Notes under the pieces: generated by a model
The model's input: only the letters and a program-made list of their open reading frames with translations
Database searches by the model: none
Told to the model about the DNA's origin: nothing
Translations under genes and position numbers: made by a program
DNA from: Romanomermis culicivorax
Lineage: Eukaryota > Nematoda > Enoplea > Mermithida > Mermithidae
DNA: 64,000 nt
Reading direction: 5' to 3'
NCBI GenBank assembly: GCA_963922205.1
Contig: CAWUHX010000069.1
Coordinates: forward strand, 558,001-622,000
Shown here: positions 31,948-44,021 of the stretch, one piece after another
Position numbering within the stretch: position 1 is the first letter of the stretch
Layout of the letters: the number at the start of each line of letters is the position of its first letter

Positions 31948-34511
31948 CAATGCTGAAGCCCAGCCAGTGCTGAAACATAGGCGGTTCCAAATATTTTTGC
32001 CGGATGAAATTTGGAGTCGGTAAGAATCTAATCAATCACATCAAGTGTAGGAGTCCAAGGCGGTAGCCACACGACTGAGCGATATTTAAAAATTGTAGTC
32101 AAAATGTTGTATTGATGTTGGTGGAAATACTAACCTGAGGTGCTAGAAGAACCGAATTATTATACAATATTTTAGAACAAGAACAGGTTTAGAGAGCTTT
32201 TGTTAAGCTCATTCAAAAGAGTCAGAATATGCTTCCGAATAATTTCATGGACTCAATTTCCAGGTAAAAAATCTAAAGTCGCTGCATTGGTATTTCATTT
32301 GGTGAAGATTGCTCTTACAGAAGCAAGAACTTTCCTTGAGTTGAAATTTGCCGAAATTAAGATCAAAAACTGTAATTGAAACTTCATCACTTGACTAAAA
32401 CTGATGTCTAAATTGATCTGTAAACTTTGATTTTTTAAATTCATCTTGGTTTTCACTTACAGAGGTCCCTTAAAACATCATTTAGCCTGAATTTCTTGTG
32501 CGGTTGGAGTTACTCTTCTGGTAAATTAGTAAATCTGTTAGTATTTCGGACCAAGAACAAGTCAGAGTTGAATTTTACGAGTAAACAAATGTTTTATAGA
32601 CTACCAGGTAGCTTCCTGAGCCTCCTTATCATCAAAGTTGAATTTTTCAACAAAGTGTGCTTCAGTTTCTCTTCGAGGTCACCGTTTTCTAGAGAGATAC
32701 TCCGAGAGATAAAATAGTCGTAGAGGTTGCAGCACTTCTGTTTAGCGCCGAGGACAGTAGGAACGATAAGCCGCGAGTGTTATTCTAAAGAGACAAACAT
32801 GCTCTAAATAGAATAACTAATCATTCGGTAAATTTGAAAGAAAATCTAACTGAACGTGGAAGGTGGATAAACACTGCGCAGTTCTAAATAATAGCAACGT
32901 TCTTGTCATTATTTGGAACTGATCTCACATAATAACATCAAAATCGTGTTCCAAAAACGGCACACTTAATCATTATTGTCGAGTCAGAGTCCTGCTTTGA
33001 ATGAACTGATCTTCACTAATGTATTGATCCAATTCTTCTGTGTTTAGTTGAATAATATAAAATAATATAAAACCTAATAAAATTCACTGAAAAATCGAGG
33101 ATTAAACCATTGAGTTTTGATGGAATCTGCTTTCATTGGCCGGCTTCTGCATAAAACAAAAATTATACCATGAACACTGTGAGCCAGAAAAAAGCGACCG
33201 GTGCTGACTGTCATAACTTTCCAGTGGATGAAGCTTTTTAAATGCGGTTTGCTGCCGTCGATAGATAAAACATCCGGCATAATTACCGCAAATTTTTAGT
33301 CATATTGCTCAAGTATTGACTGGCTAGAATCAAAAACACTAAGCGTTGATTTTTTGCAAAGTAAAACAGAAAAAAATGACAAAAATCAACATGTTTTATA
33401 ACAGAAACAAGTAAAATATATGCATTTATAAGGATCGTAAAACATCTAAAAACTACAAGAGAGCCGTTTCAATGTGCCCCCTTTCCTGTTTAAACACTAT
33501 TTTAATCGTTTTTAGAACTGGTCAATGGCAGAATTGATTTTGCTTTTTTCCAATTCCAAAACAAAATGGCAAAATTTTGACAAAATTTTGCCCATTCTGA
33601 AACAAGAAGTTAATGATCTTAAATTACGTGTAAATTACAAATCTGGGTGATTTTTAGACTATTATTGTGTGTGAACAGCTTTACAAAACTTTTTTCACAA
33701 TAGGACAACTTTTTCTTTGATTTCACAACTTTTACTTTTTGAAAAACGACCACTTATATAAAATTTCTGTTTATGGAAAAACTATAAAGGTTAGAAGTAC
33801 AAAACTTGACCATTACAACAAAGACAAATATGGGGTTGTTCGAAAGTTAGGAAAGTCAGCACAGGTCGCCTTTTTTTGGCTCAACTCATATCCAAAAATT
33901 ACGTACAGAATCATGTCAAAGAAATTCCAATTTTTGACTCAAAACTCTGTTTAAAATATGTCTCGGCAATTCTGAATTATTGATAATTTCCAGAGACTGA
34001 TGAAGAGGGTGTCCAACAGTTTACTTGTCTTACTAATTTGCCATTATATAGAGCATACACCCTTTTCGTGTTGAAAACGACCCTGCGCGGCTCTAAACCC
34101 ACTCCTAACGAGGATAAAAATCCTGGGATTTTTCACTCCTGAATAGGGCCTAACTGCTTTATGAATCGACGGCACAGCCCCACTTTTCCTGGTGCCACAA
34201 GTACACAGTTCACAGGCCCACGACTTAGATGAAACATCGAATTTGCTGGTTTTAGGAGAAATAAACGACCGCACTCTTTATACATCGCTAAACAATTGTA
34301 CCATTTTTGTGCTAAAAAATTATACAGTAAAGAGTTCCTGGAGACAGTACTTACTTTTGTCGTTTCTTGATTCATTAGCATGGTAATCAAAATTTACGAT
34401 TCGACGTAGTTTATCAAACTTTTACCTATTTTGAAACCTCGTCAGGATGTATCATAATTAATATAAATTAGAACTCAATTAACTCCTTTTGTTATTTTTC
34501 TATTTTTAAAA
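31948..34511. other. Intergenic DNA, no gene seen
   Basis: AT-rich with scattered short open frames that lack motifs or homologous copies in the window. No RNA gene or clear element boundary is seen. Confidence 0.4.
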
Positions 34512-34775
34512 AACATCTATGTGGTTACCTGCGCGGATGTTCAGCAATTATTAGCTGTTGACAATGACAATTTTGTTGAACGCCAAAGATTTATATGTTT
34601 ATTAGAAAGGTATTAGGCTCATTTAAGCCGTTGTAGATCAATGTTTCCTCGTGTATGGAGCGTCGATTCCAGGAGCTGTAAGACAGTTACCGTTGACATT
34701 GATCGGCTTTGGTGGACGGAAAAGGATAGAGATATCGAGACGAATTTTTGTCATTCGAAAAAGTACCTACTATAG
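34512..34775 (+). pseudogene. Possible gene fragment, one in-frame stop or 27-bp intron
   Basis: A frame from about 34512 reads through protein-like sequence (NIYVVTCADVQQLLAVDNDN and on) to TAG at 34614-34616, then continues in the same frame to TAG at 34773-34775 (including VWSVDSRSCKTVTVDIDRLW). A GT...AG segment of 27 bases (34609-34635) would remove the stop and keep the frame, but that is short for an intron. Composition is clearly more protein-like than the surroundings. I recognise no family. It may be a decayed gene or transposon piece, or a terminal exon pair. Confidence 0.25.
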
Positions 34776-35571
34776 TCTCTTGACTATTCATCGTTAACCA
34801 GAATTTTTTTCCAAGTAGTCCTACTTGCTACATTCAATCAGAAAAAGAGAAACAAGTATGCAGGTTGTGTGTTATTTGCATGAACATTTTTTTCGAGACA
34901 TTTGGAAAAAATGGAGCACTAAGATGGTCTAGAGTATTTAAAATTTCTTTAGTTACCGATTGGCGTGGATTTATATTTTAATGTAACAAAGCGATTCCCC
35001 ATCAGCTCAACTACACCTTGCAGATGTCACCAGAGAAAAAAAATAAAATATACCGGCAGTTAGTTGCAAATGATGATAAAATTATGTCCTGAGCAATACT
35101 TATCTACTTAGACTATGGAGTTGTGATAATTGCCTGGAGAAAATAAGTGACCTTAGTGAACAGTAAGCTACTAACGAAATATTAGCCAGAAAACTTACAA
35201 TATGCATATCAAGGCTACAGTGATCAAATATGTGGGATTTGCAATAAACGATACTTAACCAAATTGCCAGTAAAATATTGCTTTCTTGAAAAAATAATCA
35301 AACTACAGTAATAATATCATAACTAAACAAGAATCGAATTACAAATAACAGGTCGACGAATACGGTCTACTTGAAATACCAGCTATTCTGATATTTTAAT
35401 TTTGCCACCGAAAACCTAGATACAGTAAGCATTCATCATTGGAAATATCGATCTTGTAAGAACTGTAACTTACTTACTGATCTTCGATTTGCTATCATAA
35501 GTGAAGAAAACAAAAGTATCAACTAATATCTGAATTCCCGCGCTTTTCGATTTTCATCTCCTCATTTTTTC
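34776..35571. other. Intergenic DNA, no gene seen
   Basis: AT-rich sequence between the possible fragment and gene A1. No frame, repeat boundary or RNA gene that I can support. Confidence 0.4.
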
Positions 35572-35847
35572 TCAATGACGACATTCGCAGACGGTCGCTG
35601 CGTTGAACGTCACTTGAGCGCCCGACGACGACGCTTGGCATTTGGTCGAAAACCCGCCCGAACTTTGCGAACATTTTCGGACGCAGCAATCTTTGAACGT
35701 AGAACAAGCCTTTTGCAAATTCTGACCGTCGGCTTCTTGTTTGCAAGCTTCGGTGACCTGGCGATTGTCCACGGCGCCGGCGAGTATGTTCGTCGCAACG
35801 AGAAAAATCGAAAAAGCGACAAAGATCAAAATAGTAGATTTTTGCAT
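35572..35847 (-). CDS. Secreted 8-cysteine peptide, family A, gene A1
   Basis: A single exon of 91 residues on the minus strand. An ATG 18 codons upstream (35899-35901) is in frame, but the start at 35847 puts the signal peptide (MQKSTILIFVAFSIFLVATN) at the N-terminus, as in its paralogues. Mature cysteine spacing is C-x12-C-x5-CC-x3-C-x10-C-x16-C-x-C, ending in CECRH, enough for four disulphides. A2, A3 and A4 share the spacing and the CxxFKxCCxRxC core. The coding DNA is rich in NCG codons against AT-rich flanks. I do not recognise the fold. The double CC and closing CxC set it apart from family B. A secreted defence, venom or effector role is possible but not shown. Confidence 0.8.
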   Translation of the reverse strand: MQKSTILIFVAFSIFLVATNILAGAVDNRQVTEACKQEADGQNLQKACSTFKDCCVRKCSQSSGGFSTKCQASSSGAQVTFNAATVCECRH

Positions 35848-36257
35848 TTTTTGGTCAATGTGGAGAAATGAAAGTAGAAACTTTAGAATACGAGATGGCA
35901 AAAACTTAAAATTTTTAGCTATTTATGTGAGCCAAACTTGAAGAAAATTTAAGATGACGTAAAAAAGCTATTAATTATCGATAAGATAGTAAATTGGGGT
36001 TAATTAATTATTGTGCAAACTTTGGAAGGTGAACAAATATAATGCATCATACTTTGAAAAAAGATACCAATGCAGGCGAAATATCACATATGCCTAAAGA
36101 ATACAATTTCTTTAATTAAAAAAATATAGATTATAATGGTATAACTTTAATTCAATTCAGAACCCTAAAATTTGTAGGAACCTGAGAAAATACCAAAAAA
36201 CTTACTTGATACAAGGTTTGTATGTTAGTCTAACTATCGGAATATTCTAGACGACAT

Positions 36258-36508
36258 ATTTTGTTTTTTATAAAATGCTTCTACATTCAAAAACGACAAA
36301 AATCATTACCGATGTCGAAATTGTTTACAGGAAGTTTTTATTTGTTTACTTTAAGATTTTGCAGTCAAAAATTTTTTTGAAGATTAGTTGAGTGAATTTA
36401 CAAAATTTTGAGTTTTTATTTGACTCATGGTTCAGCCAGAAATCGTAGAAATATGAAACAGTACATACTTTCCTCTTTTATATTTTCGAGGCATTTAAAA
36501 TAACAGAC
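36258..36508. repeat. MITE type 1, copy E
   Basis: The left end TTTTGTTTTTTATAAAATGC and the right end GGCATTTAAAATAACAGAC are imperfect inverses. The interior (ATGACTCATGGTTCAGCC-like block, AGTACATACTTTCC) matches the partial copies at 5500-5700 and 43190-43345. Confidence 0.5.
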
Positions 36509-37475
36509 AAAAAATAAGACTTTTTTTCTAATAATTTTTAACATTCTTACATAAAGTTTCAAACTCTCCATAGAATAAGTTTTCAAAGAGCGCAGACCTA
36601 AATCAAAATTATATTCATTTTATTCCCAATATATTTGTTTGCACATTAATTTGAAAAAGAATTCACTTCTACAATTTATGGTATAAAATCCCAAAATATG
36701 ACCCATGTTCTTCCCCGATCAGGAGCCCCGGCAACTCCCCAAGAATATGTATGCTTATCACAGGTCACGATGCTGTTGCATCATACTGTGAGCCATTGAG
36801 TCTATTAAGGGACAGCACAGGGCTAAAATCTTATCTATCAATTTTTCAAAAAATAATGGAACATAAATTTTAAAAATACAGAAGAAATAATTTTTTGGAA
36901 TCAGTCCAATAATTTATACACTTTTAAACGCTATCAAGCAAATTTTAGCATTCGATGACCAAAATATAGCATGATGTTATATGCTAATTGCTTTCTATAA
37001 CAGTTTTCAACTGAATTAAAAGGCAAGTTTGCTTTTTAAACTTTCTTAAAGTCGGAAAGGCAAAAATCCATGTTTTCCTTCATAATTTTAATTTAACTCC
37101 ATCGAGCTATTCTAGATCAGCTTCCACCAGAAATTTCTGAACTTTTAGAAAGATTCAGAAGTGTCGAAATCAGAGTTAGAAACATTTCGCGTCTACTAAA
37201 ATCTACAAATTGAGGAAATCAGAGTTTCAGGAGTTAAGGAATCTTTTAGCATACATGTTTTCGAGAAACGCTTTTTAAAGATGGCCCATTCCTCTATTTT
37301 CATGCCGACGTTTACTTTCAAGAGTGATATGATCCGCAGAAGCATTGACCACGCACTACCACTGAGCTTGAGGCTGGAAGAGATTGTTTCGTCAACTTAT
37401 GAATTCAAAACCCATTAATCGACTTCTTAACTTCTAAACTATCAATATAAATCGATATCTTTGATGACTAGGTAG

Positions 37476-37853
37476 ATTATAGTCCATTGATTTTGAAATC
37501 ACAGACTCAGCGAGAACAAAAAAAGTAGGTTCAATTCGATACACAGTTTTCACGGTAGAAAAACGCTGAGTTTTCAGGACAATTGGGGAACGTCAAAATC
37601 ATAGAAAGACCACGCTTCGACTTTTGATTTCCATAAGACTACCTTTGACATCTGGGTGTTACGTGATAAATTTTGAGCATTTAACAAGGTAATGAGATGA
37701 AACTTCCGGTTGTTCGGTTTACCGTTCAGGAACGAAAATCCCCCCCCCCCCACCCCATTCATTACACTAATAAACCTTACCAGTTTTTCTGTGTTAAACT
37801 TACTTTCATGGGATCACTGCATCGATCATTTTAAAAAGAATAGAGTATAGTAC
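37476..37853. repeat. MITE type 2, interrupted copy
   Basis: The left end ATTATAGTCCATTGATTTTG and the right end CATCGATCATTTTAAAAAGAATAGAGTATAGTA (the inverse type) match copy 1 at 4593. The copy is longer because of inserted sequence that includes the C run. Confidence 0.4.
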
Positions 37854-37975
37854 CAGGTGGATTTGTAAGGTTTGTCAATTTTTAGGTCAATGGAAAATAC
37901 AGGTTACTGTAGCTGAATAACCTGCAGATCGGACGGAATTACTAAAACGTTCTTAATTTATTCTTTCTTCTTCAG

Positions 37976-38201
37976 AATCGTCAACGAAAACGTCAAAGGA
38001 TGGGTGGCAACGGCGACGATTTAGGAAAACGCCAAGGTAATTAAAAGGAAAATCTTAGTCTCGTAACGAAAATATATTTCTTCCAGCTTCCAATGGTCGC
38101 AAAAGCCGGACGGAACAATAGACGATTTATCCAGCGACCCTACGACGATGGTAAAGAGCAGAGAAAGCAGAGCCAAATTTATTAATGAAATGTTGAAGTG
38201 A
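37976..38201 (+). CDS. Host gene, last two exons (partial), unrecognised
   Basis: Exon 37976-38036 follows the acceptor TTTCTTCTTCAG and ends in AG|GTAATT. A 50-bp intron ends TTTCTTCCAG, and the final exon 38087-38201 ends TGA. With a 1-base carry-over from an upstream exon, the joined frame is open through both exons. It gives a basic segment (WQRRRFRKTP) then an acidic, soluble C-terminus (PDGTIDDLSSD ... FINEMLK). A poly(A)-type AATAAA follows near 38238. Splice sites, phase and composition make a real gene likely, but I do not recognise the protein and the earlier exons are not found. It shows that this genome uses very short introns. Confidence 0.5.
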
Positions 38202-39162
38202 AGTGATTTTAACATACAAAACCAACATATTTATATAAATAAAAAGACATAAAAAAAGACATAAAAACTAAGCATTGACGTCATAGTTTCATATAATCCT
38301 AGATCACAATCTTAATAAGCGTAGTCGTACGAAAATAAAAAAGTTAGATTGCGTAATCGAAGAGTCTTGGCACGATGTCTACAGTAGGATTGGATAACGT
38401 AGGTTCGCCTGGTGTGTGTGCGTGTGGGGGAGAGTCGCTGTTTACTGTAGGTTTCCTAATTATTGATTTTTAGCCCTCCCACAGATTAAGTTTGTTAACA
38501 TGTTATCTATTTCATTATATTTACGTCCTTCTTTCTGTTTAGCCCTATTTCTGCTTCATTTCACCGTCTCTCTGCTCTTTTTTTCGTTTCATTATTCTGC
38601 ATCTTTTTCAGAGTGACTGCAGAACTTCATTTCGCCCAAAATTTAGCGTCACTGTATGCAAAAAATGTTTTTAAAGCCTCTAAAAAGTATTGAAAAAATA
38701 TCATTTAAAAAAGCGGCCCTGGGAAAGCCATACTGAAAGCCACGTCCAGTACAGACACAAAGAAAAAAACTAACAATTGGTCTTTAAGCACCTTGTATCA
38801 TGAACTAGTAAGCCCAAAAAGTATAGAAAACAAACAAGACTGACTATTTAAATTATAATTCTGGGACCCAGAATCTTTAAAATTAGTTTTGAGAATAAAC
38901 TTTCGCTTTTATACATTTTTCGTGTTGCTGCGCCTTTGAAATTTTCGGCTGTGCTTTTGAGCCCGGAGCGTTTCTGACTCCCATTCTGAGCATTAGCAAG
39001 AATCTGTTGTGGGTTAGTCAAAATTTGCTTGAGATCCTTCAAACCCCCATGTGTATGTATGGTCGTGGTAACAAAACAATAGCGCCATTCAATAAACATT
39101 CCAGCATCGTCTACAGAACATCACATTATCACCACACTTGATTTCATGCAAATTTCGCCATT
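38202..39162. other. Intergenic DNA, no gene seen
   Basis: It contains a TG-rich patch (GTGTGTGTGCGTGTGGGGG near 38411) and pyrimidine-rich sequence near 38520-38610. No frame that I can support. Confidence 0.4.
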
Positions 39163-39423
39163 TCAAGAAGAGCGGCAGCCGCAAACAGACCATTTATTGA
39201 ACGTCACTCCGCCTTGGCGTCTATTGGCTCGTGCCTCGCAATTGATCGAATAACCGACGTTCTGGCCACATTGTCGGATGCAGCAACTTTTGAACACATC
39301 GCAGGCTTCTTCCACCGCTACTCTACTAGTTTCCTGCTTACAAATTTCGGCGGCTTGGTCCAAAGCATCTGCGACCACCGATTTTTGATTGAGTATGAAA
39401 ATAACGATGATGAGTAAAATCAT
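39163..39423 (-). CDS. Secreted 8-cysteine peptide, family A, gene A2
   Basis: A single exon of 86 residues. The signal peptide is MILLIIVIFILNQKSVVA. Cysteines fall at residues 28, 41, 47, 48, 52, 62, 81 and 83, giving C-x12-C-x5-CC-x3-C-x9-C-x18-C-x-C. It shares the LDQAAE.CKQE start and the CCIRQCG..GYSINC core with A3, so these two minus-strand neighbours are the closest pair and probably arose by tandem duplication. A truncated MITE type 1 and foldback element copy 2 begin within 250 bases of its start, which could affect its promoter. Confidence 0.8.
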   Translation of the reverse strand: MILLIIVIFILNQKSVVADALDQAAEICKQETSRVAVEEACDVFKSCCIRQCGQNVGYSINCEARANRRQGGVTFNKWSVCGCRSS

Positions 39424-39660
39424 TAATTCTAAAATTTTGAATTCAAGGTCCAGATTCTGTCAAAAATTTGATAATGCGAAAGATATTTTGTGTTGCTGCC
39501 AATCTAAAAAATTGGAACAATTACAGTTAATTTTTAACAAAATACTTTCAAAGGAAAATGACAAAAGTTGGTACCATTATCAAAATCCTTCTACATAAAG
39601 CTTGCAGCTAGATTTTTGAAAACAAGCTTCTTAATGTTGCTCGAGTAGGCTCAGTTGGTT

Positions 39661-40795
39661 TATTCCCAATTGAGCCATTCCCAAGTGACCGATTCCCAAG
39701 TGAGCGATTCCCCATTGAGAAAATTCCCAAGTGAGTGAATTCTCAATCGAGCGATTCGCACGTGAGCGATTCCAAACGAGCAATAGAGAATGCAATAACA
39801 TTTTCTTCATATTTTCCTTCTTTACCTCATATTTTTCTTTGTATATGTTTCTTTTTTATTTCGTTTTGTGTGTTACAATTATCTCTTCGTTCATGTTGCA
39901 TGTTTTTGTTGTCTCTGCTTTCTTTCATTTTCTTTTTTCTTGTCATCTACTTTTTTCTTTTTTGCCCATGGAACAATACATTACAAGTTTTCATTTTTAT
40001 TAGCCTTCTCTCCCATGTAATTGTTATACAATGCGGCACGCTCTATTTCCTGTTTAATTTTATCCTTTGTGATATTTTCTTCATTCGTATCTACTCTCCG
40101 TCTTAGTTTTTGCTTTTACTTTTTTATTTTTATATTTTCTATTCTCCAGGTTACTTCTTTTTTGTTTTTTTTTCACGTTCTTTTTCTTTCTTTTTTGCTG
40201 GTTTCTCTATCTAGCTTCTTTTTTCTTATCACTTTTTTCATTCTTTTTCTAATACTTTTCCACCTATTTTCACATATTCTTAACGTCTGCATTTTTGTTG
40301 ACGTTTCCTTTCTCGTGATGTTTTCTTTCTTCCTGCATTCTTTTGTTCATATTTTTTATGAAGATTTTCACACTTACAACGGTGAATGACTCGAGCGTGC
40401 CGAAATGTTCAATAATTATACGGAAAACTACGGTTATATAAAATGACAACTTATAAGGTGTTGTATCATGAGCAAAAAAAAATTTAGATGATGAGAAGGA
40501 ATACGAAAAAAAATATAAGGTAAGAAGGAAAATTTGAAGAAAGTGTTATTACATTCTCGATCGCTCGTTTGGAGTTGTCCAATGGAGAACTCGCTCATTT
40601 GTGAATTCCCTCAATTGGGAATCGCTCACATGGGAATCGCTCAATTGAGAATTCGCTCATTTGGGAATTTGCTCCATTGGGAATTGTTCACATGAAAATC
40701 GCTACATTGCGAATTCGCTAATTTGAGAACTCGCTCAATCGAGAATCGCTCACATGGGAATCGCTCACATGGGAATCGCTCACTTGGGAATCACT
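39661..40795. mobile_element. Foldback-type element 1, copy 2
   Basis: It has the same plan as copy 1: a left array of GAGCGATTCCCAAGT-type units, a pyrimidine-rich centre with TTACAAGTTTTCATTTTTATT, then purine-rich sequence and an inverted array (GGGAATCGCTCACAT). The right arm is shorter than in copy 1. Long open frames in the centre (39731-40389) are pyrimidine-run translations rich in Phe, Ser and Leu, not genes. The left array follows directly after a broken MITE type 1. Confidence 0.75.
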
Positions 40796-42303
40796 GGTTA
40801 TATCGATGACTGCCAGATGGTTCGGTCATTTACCTTCCATGTGAGTAAACAGATGCTTTTTTATATAGACGAGCCTTGAACAGATAAACAGTTATGACTT
40901 CACAACTATCAACTGTATGCCTTTCCTTAGTTCATACGCTGATAATATTCCCTCCAAGAATGAATGAAAGCGATTTGTGCCAACTAAAACCTAATGAGTG
41001 ATACACCCTTCATGATACAAGTGATTCTGAAAATTCTGAAAAATTAGTACTTGAAGCTCTGTTGATGCAAATGTTCAGAAATTTAAGTGTCGGATCTTAG
41101 TTTGATATGCAATATTTCCAGGCCTTTGTCGAGGAAAAAACATCGGTGCTCATGACCCTAACATAAATTAACAGAGGAAAACCACCAAGTCGAATCAAAA
41201 CAACTAATTAGGACAACAAAAATTATAGCGTAAACCGACTAAGTCACCAAAGTCATCCCTAATAATCAAACTTGCTGTCTGTCTTGCCCCAGATAAACTA
41301 ATGCAACATTCCCAGCTATAGCAGTTTAAATAAAATATAAATTCTAACCCAGAATCGTAGACTTATACAACATACCCTGAGATATGTAAAGTGACCTCAA
41401 GAAAGTAAAATGGAGAACAGCTTTGATCTTGCATTCACCATGCATATGCACCAATATTCCCCCCAACTTGGCCAACTATATACCCAACCCCTCCAGACTT
41501 GAAAAAATTCGAAAAAATTGGCAAAAAAGTATTTTTTGGCCTTTTTTTGGGAAAAATTTCAACTTTTTTCGACCCCCTCCCCATAAATTTCGGGTTTACC
41601 CCCTCCCAACTGGTCGGACATCTTACAGGTATGAAGTGAAGGTGTATATTCAGCTTTCATTACATACGATGCATCTCGCATACTTCTGGCGTTTTAACAT
41701 TCACGGATCCAATCGGGATCCAGATTTTTGAATGATTCCGGAAATTTACTCGATGCAGAAATAGCAAAATTCATGAAAACTTGATACATATTCACAGGCA
41801 AAGATAAAATGTAAGTGGTTATGTTTCGTTCTATTTCTCAGCATGCATCTTCATGAAAACACTTTGATTCTAATGAAGTGAATGATCCTTCATGGGCAAC
41901 CAAAATATATGCGGGGCCCGGTTGATCCCCATAGCGATCAAGCTTCCAAACGCATGGGAAGTCGTATAACAGTTGTTCGCATATTCATGTTGCAAATTCA
42001 CATCACAACTCGCAATGAATGATGTTCAACAAAGAAAAGGCATCCGCCGACAAAATGGATACAAGAATACAAAATCTTGAAATTTCTGTATCATGGTTTT
42101 TTACGCACCAAACATTACGAATTCAATCGAGCAAATCCAAAGTTTTACATAATGTTCTGAATGCATCCGACCGAGCTATGAGTTCAGTTTAAAAAACTTT
42201 CACGAAGGAAGCTTGTTCCCAAGACCATAAACAGACTATCCACTCCATAATTACCTTGTCACGTAAATAAGGAGTAACGGGAATTTTGATGTCATTCTTC
42301 CAG
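40796..42303. other. Intergenic DNA, no gene seen
   Basis: The first bases (GACTGCCAGATGGTTCG at 40808-40824) recur at 43378-43394, where they follow a MITE type 1 copy without a foldback element between. The stretch 41455-41620 is low-complexity (CCCCTCCC, AAAAAATT). Confidence 0.4.
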
Positions 42304-42395
42304 CATCAGTCGGGGTGATGGGTCGCACAGACGGGGAAACGGGACAATCGGCATCAATGGCCAAATCGCTTGAGACATTTATTTTGAGACGGTGA
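42304..42395 (+). other. Possible terminal exon, unrecognised
   Basis: The acceptor-like TTCTTCCAG precedes a 30-codon frame (SVGVMGRTDGETGQSASMAK and on) ending TGA, GC-richer than its flanks. There is no second exon to confirm it. Confidence 0.2.
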
Positions 42396-42782
42396 TTCGA
42401 ACAGTGTATTGTGATTTGTGCACATTTTTTCCGGTAAATGTGATGAATTACCACATCTAGATATTGTGACTCGTCACCTCGACTGTCCTGTTATTTCGAC
42501 AGACGTTGCGACGTCACAAAAAATTACGAAATGAAATTTACAAAATGTATAATTTCCCCACGGGCTTCTCTCAAATAATTACGCCATCAACTTTTGGTAA
42601 GAAATTGCGTCTGATTGTTCGTACTTCTCATGAAAGATTTTAGATTTACCAAAAGATTTTACTTGAATTTTTCCCCAAACGGAAGATTACGATCAAGTTT
42701 AGCCATACAAAACACAGAAGAACTGATTGATTAAAATACGAAAGTACGGCTCAGCTGAATCATTTCTACCTGTATCTGTTAG

Positions 42783-42861
42783 ATTGGCTGATGGATCATC
42801 TACTGATTGCTATCAATGCGGAAATTGTGATAAACTCGAGGACGAAAAAGGAAGAACAAGG
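42783..42861 (+). other. Possible exon of a secreted Cys-rich (Ly6-like) protein
   Basis: Between an acceptor-like TATCTGTTAG and a donor-like AGG|GTAAAA lies a 26-codon frame with STDCYQCGNCDKLEDEKG. A CYxC..C start early in a mature chain is typical of Ly6/three-finger type domains. The remaining cysteines would be on later exons, which I do not find. Low certainty. Confidence 0.2.
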
Positions 42862-44021
42862 GTAAAAAATAATGGAATAAGTAGCTATCCTAAAGTTGGT
42901 CGCAACCATCTTTATGCCCTAATAGATGCTGTGACTATTTATACATCAACATTGACTAGAAAGATGGTGAAATTTGCCAAAGATTGAATTAGATTAGATT
43001 ATGCATATCGAGATTCATAATACATGCAGCACAGTCGAGGTAAGGGATAGAGCAAAAAAGATTTCATTTTTCACAAAAATTCATTGGTCGATGTGACGAG
43101 AATTTTACTAATTTGTCGAGTTTATAGAACAGTCGAGGTGTCGTGACACAACACATTTGGGGCTGATTGCAATAAACATGATGATCCATGAGGATTCTTC
43201 ATAAAATTTGCAGTAAGATTTTTAATCGCAAACCTTGAAGTTGCTTGAGTCTCACAATCTTGCAGTCTGATGTGACATATGGTTCGGCAAAGTATATTAA
43301 AAATATGGAATAGTACTCGCCTATATCTTTTATAAATTAGGTGTATTTCGGACGAAACGTAAAATATTTACATCCACGACTGCCAGATGGTTCGTATTCA
43401 TTTACGTTTCCATGTGTTTTTTCGTCGATATTTGGCTCACAATTGGATAGAAAAACTTGAACTTTATGATCGTCGATATGGACGCTTCCTGGACTCGTAT
43501 AATAGATAGTGATGGAAGAAGACAAATTATATCATTTGCGTGATAAAATTGATGTTGATGAATTCGTGGAAATAAATGGCATAAATACATCTTAATATCT
43601 TTTGCGGTTGTCGTATACAAATTCCTCTTTTTTTGAAAATTGAAAAAAAACAATTGCAAATTGTCCTAAAATCGAAACTTTTCCCTCGTGTCAAGTCATT
43701 TTATTGACTTTTTAATACGGATTATCTTTTATGGAATGAATTTCCAGTCGACAACACGTGACGAAAAAATGATAATGGCATACAAAAAAAATTCGAGTGA
43801 ATATTTCAAAAATGAAAAGGATCAAGAAAAATGTCAAGAAAATCAATAGGAATGCCTTGATTACACAACAAATCATCTTTCTGAAAAAGTTCTCGAGTTA
43901 AAAATCTTTATCAACTACAAGATTTTCACAGCCACCCAAAAATTCAAGCCAATTATGTGCAACTTTGCTACACATCATGTGACTATCACATTTGATTTAA
44001 TTTTATGCGGACTTCAGCCTG
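42862..44021. other. Intergenic DNA with a MITE type 1 remnant
   Basis: A MITE type 1 remnant lies at about 43190-43345, followed by the GACTGCCAGATGGTTCG unit at 43378. No gene that I can support. Confidence 0.4.

Larger units (their letters stand above)
35848..37975. other. Intergenic or intronic DNA with repeats
   Basis: A MITE type 1 copy lies at about 36258-36508, and an interrupted MITE type 2 copy at about 37476-37853 that contains a 12-base C run near 37740. Upstream exons of the gene ending at 38201 may lie here, but I cannot identify them. Confidence 0.4.

Noticed and set aside
39731..40389. Several overlapping hydrophobic open frames resembling membrane proteins
   Set aside because: They are Phe/Ser/Leu-rich translations of the pyrimidine-rich centre of a foldback element, and the same occurs in the other copies at 15323-15565 and 58928-59559.
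41423..41731. 102-codon frame with Pro-rich end
   Set aside because: Made of low-complexity C-runs and A/T-runs.
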